Source: an uncultured Oscillospiraceae bacterium
GTDB lineage: Bacteria > Bacillota > Clostridia > Oscillospirales > Oscillospiraceae
Reading direction: 5' to 3'
Length of the DNA: 54,340 nt
NCBI GenBank assembly: GCA_934567355.1
Contig: CAKTJC010000019.1
Span: 1 to 54,340, forward strand
Part shown: positions 1 through 7,462 of the stretch, piece after piece
Layout: each line of letters starts with the position of its first letter
Numbering within the stretch: the first letter of the stretch is position 1
Position numbers and translations under genes: made by a program
Notes under the pieces: model-generated
The model's database searches: none
The model's input: the letters and a program-made list of their open reading frames with translations, nothing else
What the model was told of the DNA's origin: nothing

Positions 1-39
1 TTACAAGGTACAGATAAGCTCACGCTCTCGCTGTGAACT

Positions 40-190
40 TTGCTATTCTATCACGCTGCCATCCGTTTGTCAAGAGGCTTTTTCTCTCTTTTTCGGATTT
101 TCCCGTGATTTCCACCATCCTCCCGCCCGCTTGCGGGGCGTTCATCGGAAAGCTTGCATATATTACCACGCCCACCATCCCTTTGTCAAG
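40..190 (-). promoter_or_regulatory. Two tandem promoters reading leftward out of the window
   Basis: On the minus strand, TTGACA (184-189) and TAATAT (160-165) are 18 bp apart. A second pair, TTGACA (68-73) and TAGAAT (45-50), is 17 bp apart. Both have perfect -35 boxes, so this is a strong double promoter for something starting near or beyond position 1. Double promoters of this kind are common before rRNA or other highly expressed operons, but the transcribed gene is outside the window. No coding region is convincing in 1-280; that stretch also holds a pyrimidine-rich run at about 190-235. Confidence 0.6.
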
Positions 191-280
191 CCCTTTTTGC
201 CCCTTTTTCCCCTTTTTTCCTTTTTATTTTTATCACGTACACTTGTCTGCGAGGGGTGGACAAATGCAGCCGTCCTGATC

Positions 281-709
281 TCACCGGCAGGACAGATTGG
301 TGCTGATCTCGGTAAGGGCATCGGAGGCATCCAAGCTGGTTTCTTCCCATCCGGCCAGATCGCCCAGGCTGACGATGCCCCGCAGGCGGCCATCCTCCAC
401 GACGGGGAGGCGGCGGATCTGCTCCCGGCCCATCAGATGGGCAGCGGCAGAGGTCTCCATGGCCGGTGAAGCGGAGACGATGCGCCGGGTCATCACATCC
501 CGGACGCCGGTTTGGGTTGGGTCGCGGCCGGACGCCAGGCAGCGGGTGACAATATCCCGGTCCGTAACCAGGCCGTGCAGCGCGCCATCCGGCGAGCAAA
601 CGGGGAGCATGCCGATATTATATTGTGTCAGCAGCCGGGCCGCCACATCCACGGTGGTATTCGGCTCGATCTGCACCGGGTTTGGGGTCATGATCTCCTG
701 CAATTTCAT
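281..709 (-). CDS. CBS-domain pair protein
   Basis: This is a 142-residue cytoplasmic protein made of two CBS motifs (about 7-60 and 70-125), which together would form one Bateman module binding an adenine nucleotide. The N-terminal MTPNP and the repeated D-x-x-G-L-V-T-D-R-D and G-I-V-S-L-G-D patterns are typical of stand-alone CBS proteins. No catalytic domain is attached, so the ligand and partner cannot be read from the sequence. The start is preceded by GGAGG. It is divergent from the folate transporter gene and is the last gene before the leftward tandem promoters. Confidence 0.85.
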   Translation of the reverse strand: MKLQEIMTPNPVQIEPNTTVDVAARLLTQYNIGMLPVCSPDGALHGLVTDRDIVTRCLASGRDPTQTGVRDVMTRRIVSASPAMETSAAAHLMGREQIRRLPVVEDGRLRGIVSLGDLAGWEETSLDASDALTEISTNLSCR

Positions 710-812
710 AGGGCTGCACCTCCAAAAGGGAGCATGCCCTCTCCCGAACGGAATTATTCATTCCGATTTTCGGATGCGGCTAAAAAATTTCCGCAAAAGC
801 CCAAAATTTCCC

Positions 813-841
813 TTTACTTTTTCGTATGTATCATGTATATT
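813..841 (+). promoter_or_regulatory. Promoter for the THF riboswitch and ECF gene
   Basis: TTTACT (813-818) and TATATT (836-841) are 17 bp apart and lie just upstream of the riboswitch. Transcription would start at about 848, right at the 5' side of the aptamer. Confidence 0.5.
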
Positions 842-848
842 GTTGTCG

Positions 849-946
849 AACAGAGTAGGGATCCCTGCGTGAAGTGCTGCCAGAATGGGGAGTTGTGTGG
901 CAGACGAAGGGTTTCGCATCCGCGATGGGGTTCCCGCACCCGCTGC
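849..946 (+). ncRNA. Tetrahydrofolate (THF) riboswitch
   Basis: The leader contains, in order, AGAGTAG, GTGAAGTG, GAATGGGGAGTTG, a CTGCC/GGCAG hairpin, ACGAAG, and a closing CGCACCCGCT segment. This order and spacing match the folT-type THF aptamer as I recall it (AGAGUAG, GUUAAGUG, GAAUGGGAUGUC, ACGAAG, CAUCCGCUCC). The downstream gene is a folate-family ECF S component, the usual partner, and a terminator follows. A covariance search with the Rfam THF model would settle it. Confidence 0.82.
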
Positions 947-1052
947 GCCATAATGGGAGGTTCCTCCTTTTATGTAGCAACGACACTCGGTTGGGCGAAC
1001 GGCACGGGGCGCTTCCTGTCCCTTCCCCTCGGGTCACTCGAAAAATTTTGAT

Positions 1053-1090
1053 CTCCCCGGCGGCAGTATGTCCGTTGGGGGCTTTTTTTC
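1053..1090 (+). terminator. Intrinsic terminator of the THF leader
   Basis: A 9-bp stem (CCCCGGCGG with CCGTTGGGG, including two G-T pairs) is followed by seven Ts at 1083-1089, about 60 bp before the ECF start codon. It is the likely expression platform: folate binding would favour termination. Confidence 0.8.
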
Positions 1091-1151
1091 GATTTCCCTC
1101 GGGCAGTATCCCTCCCGATACCGAACGCTCCTACATGAAAGGAGAATTTTT

Positions 1152-2225
1152 ATGCAAAAATCCAGAGCCCTCTATCCCCATCCCTTTTCCAAGGCCTATT
1201 GGCGCGACGCGGCGGCGGAGCTGAAGGACACCCGCATGCTGGTGGTCGCTGCGCTGCTGACGGCGCTGCGCATCGCCATGAAGCCCCTGGCCATTCCCCT
1301 TGCGCCCCAGCTGAGCATCCAGACCGCCATGCTGGCAACGGCGCTGGGCGCCATGATCTTCGGGCCTGTGGTCGCCATTCCTGCCGCCATCATTTCCGAT
1401 ACCATCGGCTTTATTCTCTTCCCCACCGGCGACTATTTTCTGCCCTTCATCCTGACGGAAATTGCCAGCACCGTGATCTACGCTCTGTGCCTGTACCGCT
1501 GCAAGGTGACCCCCACCCGGGTGATGCTTGCCCGGTTCTTCATCTGCCTGGTGGTCAACATCGTGCTGCAGCAGCTGATTTTCGCCTGGTGGTATGTGTA
1601 CATTGGCAGCCCCGAAAAGGCAAAAAATCAGATCCTGGGCATTATGGGCACGGCGCGGATCCTGAAGAATCTGGCATTCTTCCCCATTGAGTCCGTGGTG
1701 ATGACGCTGTTTCTCCGGGCGCTGGTGCCGGTGACCAACCGCATGGGGCTGACCTATACCGGTGCGGACGCCAAGGATGCCATGAAATTCACCAAAAAGC
1801 AGATCGTCACCCTGGTGGTTCTGGTGGTGGTCGGCTGCGGCTGCGGGCTCGGGTATATGAACTACTACTACGAGAACACCTCCCTCTCCGCCGGCTATTC
1901 CGCCGAAGAGCGCTACGAGAAGAACGCCGGCATGGTGGACATTGTTGCCGCCCAGGATCCCGAGCTGAGTGCGGATACCACCGTGACCACCATTGAAAGC
2001 GCCTATAAAAAATTCCTCGGGAAGGAAGTCACCTATAACGTGGCCGTCTACACTGTGGACGAGGACGCCCTCGAAAGCTATGACAAGGATCTGGAAACCA
2101 TTCGCGGGCTGTCGAAATCCAAAGCCAAGGCTGTCGCCGACGACGGCGTGATGCACCAGGTGGGCACCGCCACAGTGGTCATCAACGAAAAAACCGGCGA
2201 GGTGCTCAGCTGCGAGATAAAATAA
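1152..2225 (+). CDS. folT: Folate-family ECF transporter S component with a C-terminal extracellular domain
   Basis: The 357-residue membrane protein has about six hydrophobic segments in residues 28-200. They carry the S-component pattern of this family (ALLTALRI, then FGPVVAIPAAIISDTIGFILFP, then GDYFLPF). It would bind folate and work with the shared EcfAAT energising module, which is not in this window. Beyond the usual S-component length there is another membrane segment (about 217-237) and about 120 polar residues that should lie outside the cell; I do not recognise that domain. The ATG at 1152 follows GAAAGGAG, so the longer upstream reading is not used. Folate is inferred from the family and the THF riboswitch upstream. 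Confidence 0.82.
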   Translation: MQKSRALYPHPFSKAYWRDAAAELKDTRMLVVAALLTALRIAMKPLAIPLAPQLSIQTAMLATALGAMIFGPVVAIPAAIISDTIGFILFPTGDYFLPFILTEIASTVIYALCLYRCKVTPTRVMLARFFICLVVNIVLQQLIFAWWYVYIGSPEKAKNQILGIMGTARILKNLAFFPIESVVMTLFLRALVPVTNRMGLTYTGADAKDAMKFTKKQIVTLVVLVVVGCGCGLGYMNYYYENTSLSAGYSAEERYEKNAGMVDIVAAQDPELSADTTVTTIESAYKKFLGKEVTYNVAVYTVDEDALESYDKDLETIRGLSKSKAKAVADDGVMHQVGTATVVINEKTGEVLSCEIK

Positions 2226-2250
2226 CCGGATAGATAAGAGCGCAAATGCA

Positions 2251-2292
2251 GTGGGAGCTGCCCGAAAAATCGGGGCAGCTCCCACTTTTTGT
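2251..2292 (+). terminator. Terminator after the ECF gene
   Basis: A long stem (GTGGGAGCTGCCC with GGGCAGCTCCCAC) is followed by five Ts. It separates the ECF gene from the convergent small gene. Confidence 0.85.
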
Positions 2293-2300
2293 ATGAATTC

Positions 2301-2477
2301 CTATGCTTTCTCTTTTGCCTGCCTTATCTGGGCGGCAACGGGGCATTCCGGCTCGTAGAGGCAGGAGCCGAAACAGCAGTCGCACTCTTCGATCTCACCG
2401 TTTTCCAGGACGATGCAGACCATGCGGCTCTGGTCGATCTGGCGGCAATAGCCGGTAAAGAAAAATTCCTGTTCCAT
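2301..2477 (-). CDS. Small Cys-rich protein, 58 residues
   Basis: This ORF starts MEQEFFFTGYCRQ and ends QIRQAKEKA, with Cys at about 11, 21, 32, 34, 35, 39 and 45. The CxCC...C...C pattern suggests metal binding or disulfides. It begins 2 bp after the stop of the upstream GH13 gene, with GGTGA as the ribosome site, so it is probably translated by coupling. It has an ordinary codon pattern and ends just before the terminator region of the convergent ECF gene. I recognise no named family and assign no function. Confidence 0.6.
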   Translation of the reverse strand: MEQEFFFTGYCRQIDQSRMVCIVLENGEIEECDCCFGSCLYEPECPVAAQIRQAKEKA

Positions 2478-2479
2478 TT

Positions 2480-4321
2480 TTATTTCACCACCATGCAGAA
2501 GCCGTGAGGGGCGAGGGTGAGCCGATCGGAGGAGAGCGCCTGCAGGTTTCTTCCGAAGAGCACCCGGCCTGCCGGAATGTCCCAGGGGTCGCCGCTGCGG
2601 TTGATGTGGACGGTCACGGTCTCCTCGCCGTGGGTGCGCTCAAAGGTCAGGTGCCGGTCGGCAGCGGTGAGGAAGCGGATGCTCCCCAAGCGCAGTGCCG
2701 GATGGCTGGTGCGCAGCCGACCCAGGCTGCGGAAGTGCGCCAGCAGCTCGGTATCCTCCCGCCCCCAGGGGTAGGTGCGGCGGTTGAAGGGGTCCTTATA
2801 GCCCTCCATTCCCGCCTCGTCGGCATAGTAAAGGCTGGGGGAGCCGGGCAGGGTGTATTGCAGGAAGGAGGCCATCATCAGCCGATCCCGCGCCACCTCC
2901 AGCTGATTGCGGCTCAGGTGGCGGTGGGCTTTTTCCTCCCGGCTGCCGTCGAAATCATCCACCAGGGCGGTGAGGATGCGGGGCGTATCATGGGTGCCCA
3001 GCAGGTTCATGTTGCACGCCACCACCTGGGCGGGGTAATTCTCTACAATGGACAGCACCGTCTCGCGCAGTCCCCTGCCGTCGTCCCGCCCGCGCATGAA
3101 ATCCAGAATGGCGGTGCGGAAGGGGTAATTCATCACGCTGTCCAGCTCTGCATTGGTGAAGTAGCGGCGGCGGTGGCCGTAGGCGGTTTTGTTGGAGGCG
3201 TCCTCCCACACCTCGCCCAGCAGCAGCGCGTCGGGCTTCAGCTGGTGCAGGCGGTCGCGGATCATGCGGATGAATTCATCAGGCAGCTCGTCCGCCACGT
3301 CCAGCCGGAAGCCGTCCGCGCCCAGGGTCATCCAGTGGGCAAGGACGCTGTTCTCATCCGTGATGATGAATTTCACGAAGTCCGGGTGCATTTTGTTCAC
3401 GGTGGGCAGGGTATCGAAATTCCACCAGGAGTGATAATTATCCGGCCAATGGTAGAAGGTATACCAGTTATAATAGGGAGAATCCTGGCGGCAGTACGCG
3501 CCGACGCCGCCGAAGGTACGGTTGCGGTCGAAATACAGGCTGTTGGAGCCGGTATGGGAGAACACACCGTCCAGAATCACCCGGATGCCCCTGGCATGGG
3601 CAGCCTGGCACAGCTGCGCGAAGTCCGTCTCGGTGCCCAGCATAGGGTCGGGGCGCTTATAGTCGGCGGTATCATAGCGGTGGTTGGAAAACGCCATGCA
3701 GACGGGATTGAGATAGATCAGGCTCACGCCCAAGCTGGCGATATAGTCCATTTTGTCGGCAATTCCCCGGAAATTTCCGCCGAAAAAGTCGTTATTCTGA
3801 ATGATCCCATTTTCGTCCGGCGCCCAGTCCACGTCCTCGTCCCATCGGCTGTGGATGGAGTAGGGCTGGAGCTTGCCGGTGAGGTCGCAGCTGCCGCTGC
3901 GGTGGAAGCGGTCAGGGAAGATCTGATAGATCACCGCGCCCTTCGCCCAGTCCGGCGTGGAGAAATCCGGGCTGATGCAGCTGACCTGCCACAGACCGCC
4001 CTCCTCCATATTGGTGTCGTCCCCCTGCTTGAACAGGCGGAACATGCCGTGCATGTCGTGGATCTGGAAATAATAGAAGTACAGTCCGGGGGCGAAGAGG
4101 GAGAATTCCCCCTCGTAAATGTCATAGTCCCCCCGCTGCTCCCGGCGGAACATCTCCAGGTACCGGGCGGGGCTGCCGTTTTCATAACACAGCACGATCT
4201 CCGCCCGCCGGGTGCCCACGGAGGATGGAATGTGCACATGCAGCGTGCACCCCTCCCCCGGGCAAAGGCACCCAAAGGGTGTCTTAAACTCCGCCTTCTT
4301 GCTGTCAAACAGGATCCTCAT
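2480..4321 (-). CDS. GH13 alpha-glucan hydrolase, neopullulanase/cyclomaltodextrinase type
   Basis: The 613-residue protein has no signal peptide, so it is probably cytoplasmic. An N-terminal beta domain (about 1-120) is followed by the GH13 barrel. The catalytic set is intact: DGVFSHTG with Asp251, GFRLDVADE with the nucleophile Asp341, GEVWED with the acid/base Glu370, and GTHDTPR with His444-Asp445. The N-terminal domain plus the NPVCMAFSNHRYDTADY stretch fits enzymes that trim short malto-oligosaccharides or cyclodextrins. The start at 4321 follows AAGGAAAAG; a longer reading to 4405 lacks a ribosome site. The exact substrate is not decided by sequence. Confidence 0.88.
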   Translation of the reverse strand: MRILFDSKKAEFKTPFGCLCPGEGCTLHVHIPSSVGTRRAEIVLCYENGSPARYLEMFRREQRGDYDIYEGEFSLFAPGLYFYYFQIHDMHGMFRLFKQGDDTNMEEGGLWQVSCISPDFSTPDWAKGAVIYQIFPDRFHRSGSCDLTGKLQPYSIHSRWDEDVDWAPDENGIIQNNDFFGGNFRGIADKMDYIASLGVSLIYLNPVCMAFSNHRYDTADYKRPDPMLGTETDFAQLCQAAHARGIRVILDGVFSHTGSNSLYFDRNRTFGGVGAYCRQDSPYYNWYTFYHWPDNYHSWWNFDTLPTVNKMHPDFVKFIITDENSVLAHWMTLGADGFRLDVADELPDEFIRMIRDRLHQLKPDALLLGEVWEDASNKTAYGHRRRYFTNAELDSVMNYPFRTAILDFMRGRDDGRGLRETVLSIVENYPAQVVACNMNLLGTHDTPRILTALVDDFDGSREEKAHRHLSRNQLEVARDRLMMASFLQYTLPGSPSLYYADEAGMEGYKDPFNRRTYPWGREDTELLAHFRSLGRLRTSHPALRLGSIRFLTAADRHLTFERTHGEETVTVHINRSGDPWDIPAGRVLFGRNLQALSSDRLTLAPHGFCMVVK

Positions 4322-4386
4322 GACTCTTTTCCTTCTTAGTAGTAATTTTATGGCGTTCAGTTGAGTGGAGCGCACCCAGTCACGAA

Positions 4387-4557
4387 TGTAGGGGACGATG
4401 CCCACATCGTCCCGAACCCCCGTGGAACCACGCCTGTGCGTTGAATGGGACAGGAAATGCGTTATTCATGCAACATTTCCCCATTCAACCGGGCTGTAGA
4501 AATAAACTGACGCGGCACGGGACGATGTAGGCATCGTCCCCTCTACAATTATGTCGC
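4387..4557. repeat. Pair of palindromic interspersed repeats
   Basis: TGTAGGGGACGATGCCCACA with ATCGTCCCG (4387-4414) and the opposite-facing CGGGACGATGTAGGCATCG with TCCCCTCTACA (about 4517-4546) are each internally palindromic. They are bounded by GTTGAATGGGAC and GTTCAACGTACC. The same units occur at 27,220-27,360. The 264-bp gap holds no gene. Confidence 0.7.
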
Positions 4558-4585
4558 ACTGCATGCCGTTCAACGTACCGGGGCG

Positions 4586-5893
4586 TTAGCCTTTGCCGCT
4601 GGTGCGGTCGGCGATGCGGGTGAGGGAATAGGCCATGTCCTTGTAGCAGTCGTCGGTGATCTTGTCCACGAAATTGCCGTCATGCGCCTGCATGGCCTGC
4701 TCGATGCGCACGACCCGCTGGCGGCCGTCGACGGACTGGCTGCCGGTGACGGTATAGATGGGGGTGTAGCTGTAGCCGGTGACCTTGGTGGTGCGTTTTT
4801 CCGTATCCTTGGTGATCTCCACATCCAGAATGATGGAATAATTGGTGCCGCTGCGGGTTCCGTCGCCGTAGAAATCGCCCAGGGAATAGGCGACCAGGGT
4901 GCCGGCGGACTCGTTATAATCGATCTTCTGCACCAGGTGGGGATGGGTGCCCAGGATCAGCCCCACGCCGTTTTTTTGCAGCAGGCTGATGATGGACTCC
5001 TGGGTCTTGCTGACGGTATCGTTGTTCTCGCTGCCCCAGTGCACCAGCGCGATGATGAAATCCGGGTTCTCCGCCTTGGCATTTTTCAGGACCTGGGTGA
5101 TGCCGGCGGTATCCACCCGGCGGTAGGTGCTCTCGTAATCGGTATAGAGCAGATTGACGCAGCCCTCGCTGCCCTCCGGCAGACCGCGGCCGCCCACGCC
5201 CTTGGTAAACGCCACCACGGCGATGCGGACGCCCTGCACATCGCAGATGGTATAGCCCTTGCTGCTTCTGAATTCGGCGGTGCTGGAATAGGCGCCCACC
5301 GGCTCGATGCCGGCATTGCGGATGGCCTGGAGCGTGGAATTCAGGCCGATCAGGCCATTGTTGATGGTGCAGGAATTGGCCATTTGCAGAATGTCCACAC
5401 CGGCGTTATTCAGCGCGGTGAGGATCTGATTAGGGGCGGAGGTGGTTGCAGTGCCGTAGGGCTCGCCGCAGATATTGCCCTCCAGATTCATAACGGTCAG
5501 ATCGGCGGCGGAGAGGGTGCTCGCCACATCCTGAAAGGCGCGGGTAAAATCATAGCCGTTGCTGGACAGGCCGGAGTCCACCACCGAGTCGGTGATGTTC
5601 AGGTCGCCCGCCGCCCGGACGTGCACCGTGGTGACTGTCTCCCAGCGGGAGCGGGTCTCTTCCGTCGGAGCGGCAGTGGGCGCCTCCGTCTGCGCCGGGA
5701 GCGCGGCAGCGGCGGACATCTCCCCGGTGGGCGCGCTCTGGACGAAATAATAAATCAGCCCGCAGCAAAGCCCCAGCACGACCACCGCCGCCGCAAGCAG
5801 CAGCCGCATCCTGCGCTGCTGCTTCCTGCGCCGCCGAATCTGCTCCTCCCGCCGTTTCCGGCGCTTTTCCATATCCTCAGGGCTGTTCGCCAT
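4586..5893 (-). CDS. CapA/PGA_cap-type metallophosphoesterase-like membrane protein
   Basis: The 435-residue protein has a very basic N-terminus, one membrane anchor (about 29-52) and an outside-facing domain of the PGA_cap/CapA family. Recognisable blocks are AAGDLNITDS, MNLEGNICG, VHWGSEN and GTHPHLVQKIDY. Members are linked to poly-gamma-glutamate capsule synthesis, but many homologues have unknown roles and no capB or capC is nearby. The usual metal-binding ANNHxxD block reads ANSCTIN here, replacing the His and the Asp, so activity may be altered or lost. The start follows AAGGAGATATTTTACC. Confidence 0.8.
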   Translation of the reverse strand: MANSPEDMEKRRKRREEQIRRRRKQQRRMRLLLAAAVVVLGLCCGLIYYFVQSAPTGEMSAAAALPAQTEAPTAAPTEETRSRWETVTTVHVRAAGDLNITDSVVDSGLSSNGYDFTRAFQDVASTLSAADLTVMNLEGNICGEPYGTATTSAPNQILTALNNAGVDILQMANSCTINNGLIGLNSTLQAIRNAGIEPVGAYSSTAEFRSSKGYTICDVQGVRIAVVAFTKGVGGRGLPEGSEGCVNLLYTDYESTYRRVDTAGITQVLKNAKAENPDFIIALVHWGSENNDTVSKTQESIISLLQKNGVGLILGTHPHLVQKIDYNESAGTLVAYSLGDFYGDGTRSGTNYSIILDVEITKDTEKRTTKVTGYSYTPIYTVTGSQSVDGRQRVVRIEQAMQAHDGNFVDKITDDCYKDMAYSLTRIADRTSGKG

Positions 5894-5986
5894 GGTAAAA
5901 TATCTCCTTTACATAGGGATGGATATTGTATTATACCGTATTTTCGGCTTAGATGCAAGCATTCTCTTTTTGTCACCTCCGGGCGC

Positions 5987-6017
5987 AAAAAAGCAGGCAC
6001 CGGAGTGCCTGCTTTTT
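5987..6017 (-). terminator. Terminator after uxaC
   Basis: On the minus strand AAAAAGCAGGCAC and GTGCCTGC form a stem followed by a T-run. It ends the eda-kdgK-uxaC transcript. Confidence 0.8.
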
Positions 6018-6025
6018 GATATCGG

Positions 6026-7441
6026 TCAGATCAGCTCATCGAAGCGGAAGTAGTGCAGGGTGTTGTTGTAGCTGATGTTTTCCACCATGCGGCCCAGGGT
6101 CTTCAGGTCGTTGGGATATTCGCCGTCCTCCACCAGCTGACCCAGGAGGTTGCACAGGATGCGACGGAAGTATTCGTGGCGGGTGTAGCTCAGGAAGGAT
6201 CGGGAATCGGTGAGCATGCCGTTGAAGGTGCCCAGCACGCCCATGGTCATCAGGCTGGTCATCTGTGCCTCCATGCCGGGCTTGTTGTCATTGAACCACC
6301 AGGCGGAGCCCTGCTGCACCCGGCCGGGGATAGGGGAATCGGTCTGGAACGCACCGATGAGAGAGGCGATGGCACCGTTGTCGGCAGGGTTCAGGGAATA
6401 CAAAATGGTCTTGGGCAGTGCGTCCTCCTCTTCCAGTGTGCTCAGCAGGGCGGACAGGGGGGCGGCGTTGGGCTGATCGTTGATGCTGTCGTAGCCGGTG
6501 TCGGGGCCGATCTTTGCCAGCATTCTGGCGGAATTATTCCGCAGGCAGGAGAAATGGAACTGGCTGACCCAGTCCAGGCGGGCATACTCCCGGCTCACGG
6601 CAATGAGCATGGCGGTGTGGTAGGCCAGCTGCTCCTGGCGGGTGATGGTGCCGCCCTGCTTTGCCCGGGCGAAGATCTCATTCAGCTGCTCCTCCGGCGC
6701 CTCCGCGAAGAAGCAATAGTCCAGGCCGTGGTCGGCCACCCGGCAGCGGTGGTCATGGAAATAGCCGATGCGGCTGATCAGTGCGCGGCGCATGTCCTCC
6801 GCCGTGCAGATGGGGAAGCCCACCGCCTCCTCCAGCCGGGCAACATAGGCAGGGAAGCCCGGCTTGTCGGCGCGCATGGCGTTATCCGGGCGGAAGGCCG
6901 GGAGCACCACGGCAGGCGCGGTGGGGTCGGCTGCCAGCAGGGTATGCCAATGCAGGTCGTCCGCCGGATCGTCGGTGGTGCAGATCAGCCGGACATTGGA
7001 CTTGCGGATGATGCCCCGGGCGGACATATCCGGCTGCGCCAGGATGGCGTTGCATTTTTCGTAAATCTCCATGGCATTGTCGCCGCACAGCGGCTCGGTA
7101 ATGCCGAAATAGCGCTGCAGCTCCAGGTGCGTCCAGTGGTACAGAGGATTTCCGATGAGGTTCGGCATGCACGCGGCCCACTTTTGGAACTTTTCGGCGG
7201 GGTCTGCGTCGCCGGTGATGTACTTCTCTGCCACGCCGCAGGCGCGCATCACGCGCCACTTATAGTGGTCGCCGCCCAGCCAGACCTCGGTGATGGACTG
7301 GTAGCGCTTATCCTCCCAGATCTCTTGGGGGTTGATGTGGCAATGGTAATCGATGATGGGCATGCGGGCGGCATGCTCATGATAGAGCTTCTTCGCGGTC
7401 TGCGTTTTCAGCAGGAAATCCGCATCCATAAACGGTGTCAT
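6026..7441 (-). CDS. uxaC: Glucuronate (uronate) isomerase
   Basis: The 471-residue enzyme isomerises D-glucuronate to D-fructuronate and D-galacturonate to D-tagaturonate. It begins MTPFMDADFLLKTQTAKKLYH, close to known UxaC proteins, and carries the metal-site IIDYHCHINPQEIW and the GNPLYHWTHLELQRYF block. Length is normal for the family. AAGGAG precedes the start by 10 bases. It is the last gene of a leftward operon with kdgK (21-bp gap) and eda, which metabolise the downstream product 2-keto-3-deoxygluconate. The oxidoreductase and dehydratase that link them (uxaB/uxuB, uxaA/uxuA) are not in this window. Confidence 0.95.
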   Translation of the reverse strand: MTPFMDADFLLKTQTAKKLYHEHAARMPIIDYHCHINPQEIWEDKRYQSITEVWLGGDHYKWRVMRACGVAEKYITGDADPAEKFQKWAACMPNLIGNPLYHWTHLELQRYFGITEPLCGDNAMEIYEKCNAILAQPDMSARGIIRKSNVRLICTTDDPADDLHWHTLLAADPTAPAVVLPAFRPDNAMRADKPGFPAYVARLEEAVGFPICTAEDMRRALISRIGYFHDHRCRVADHGLDYCFFAEAPEEQLNEIFARAKQGGTITRQEQLAYHTAMLIAVSREYARLDWVSQFHFSCLRNNSARMLAKIGPDTGYDSINDQPNAAPLSALLSTLEEEDALPKTILYSLNPADNGAIASLIGAFQTDSPIPGRVQQGSAWWFNDNKPGMEAQMTSLMTMGVLGTFNGMLTDSRSFLSYTRHEYFRRILCNLLGQLVEDGEYPNDLKTLGRMVENISYNNTLHYFRFDELI

Positions 7442-7462
7442 GCTGCTCTTCTCCTTTGATCT

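Noticed and set aside
131..469. Plus-strand readings over the left edge and the CBS gene
   Set aside because: They run through a pyrimidine-rich spacer and antisense to a clear CBS protein.
849..946. TPP, FMN, cobalamin or T-box leader for the ECF gene
   Set aside because: None of their conserved blocks is present; the THF blocks are.
1131..2285. 384-residue reading antisense to the ECF gene, and similar long antisense readings such as 2504-4339
   Set aside because: They are rich in Gly, His, Gln, Val and Ala, lack motifs and mirror genuine genes; GC-rich third positions create such open frames.
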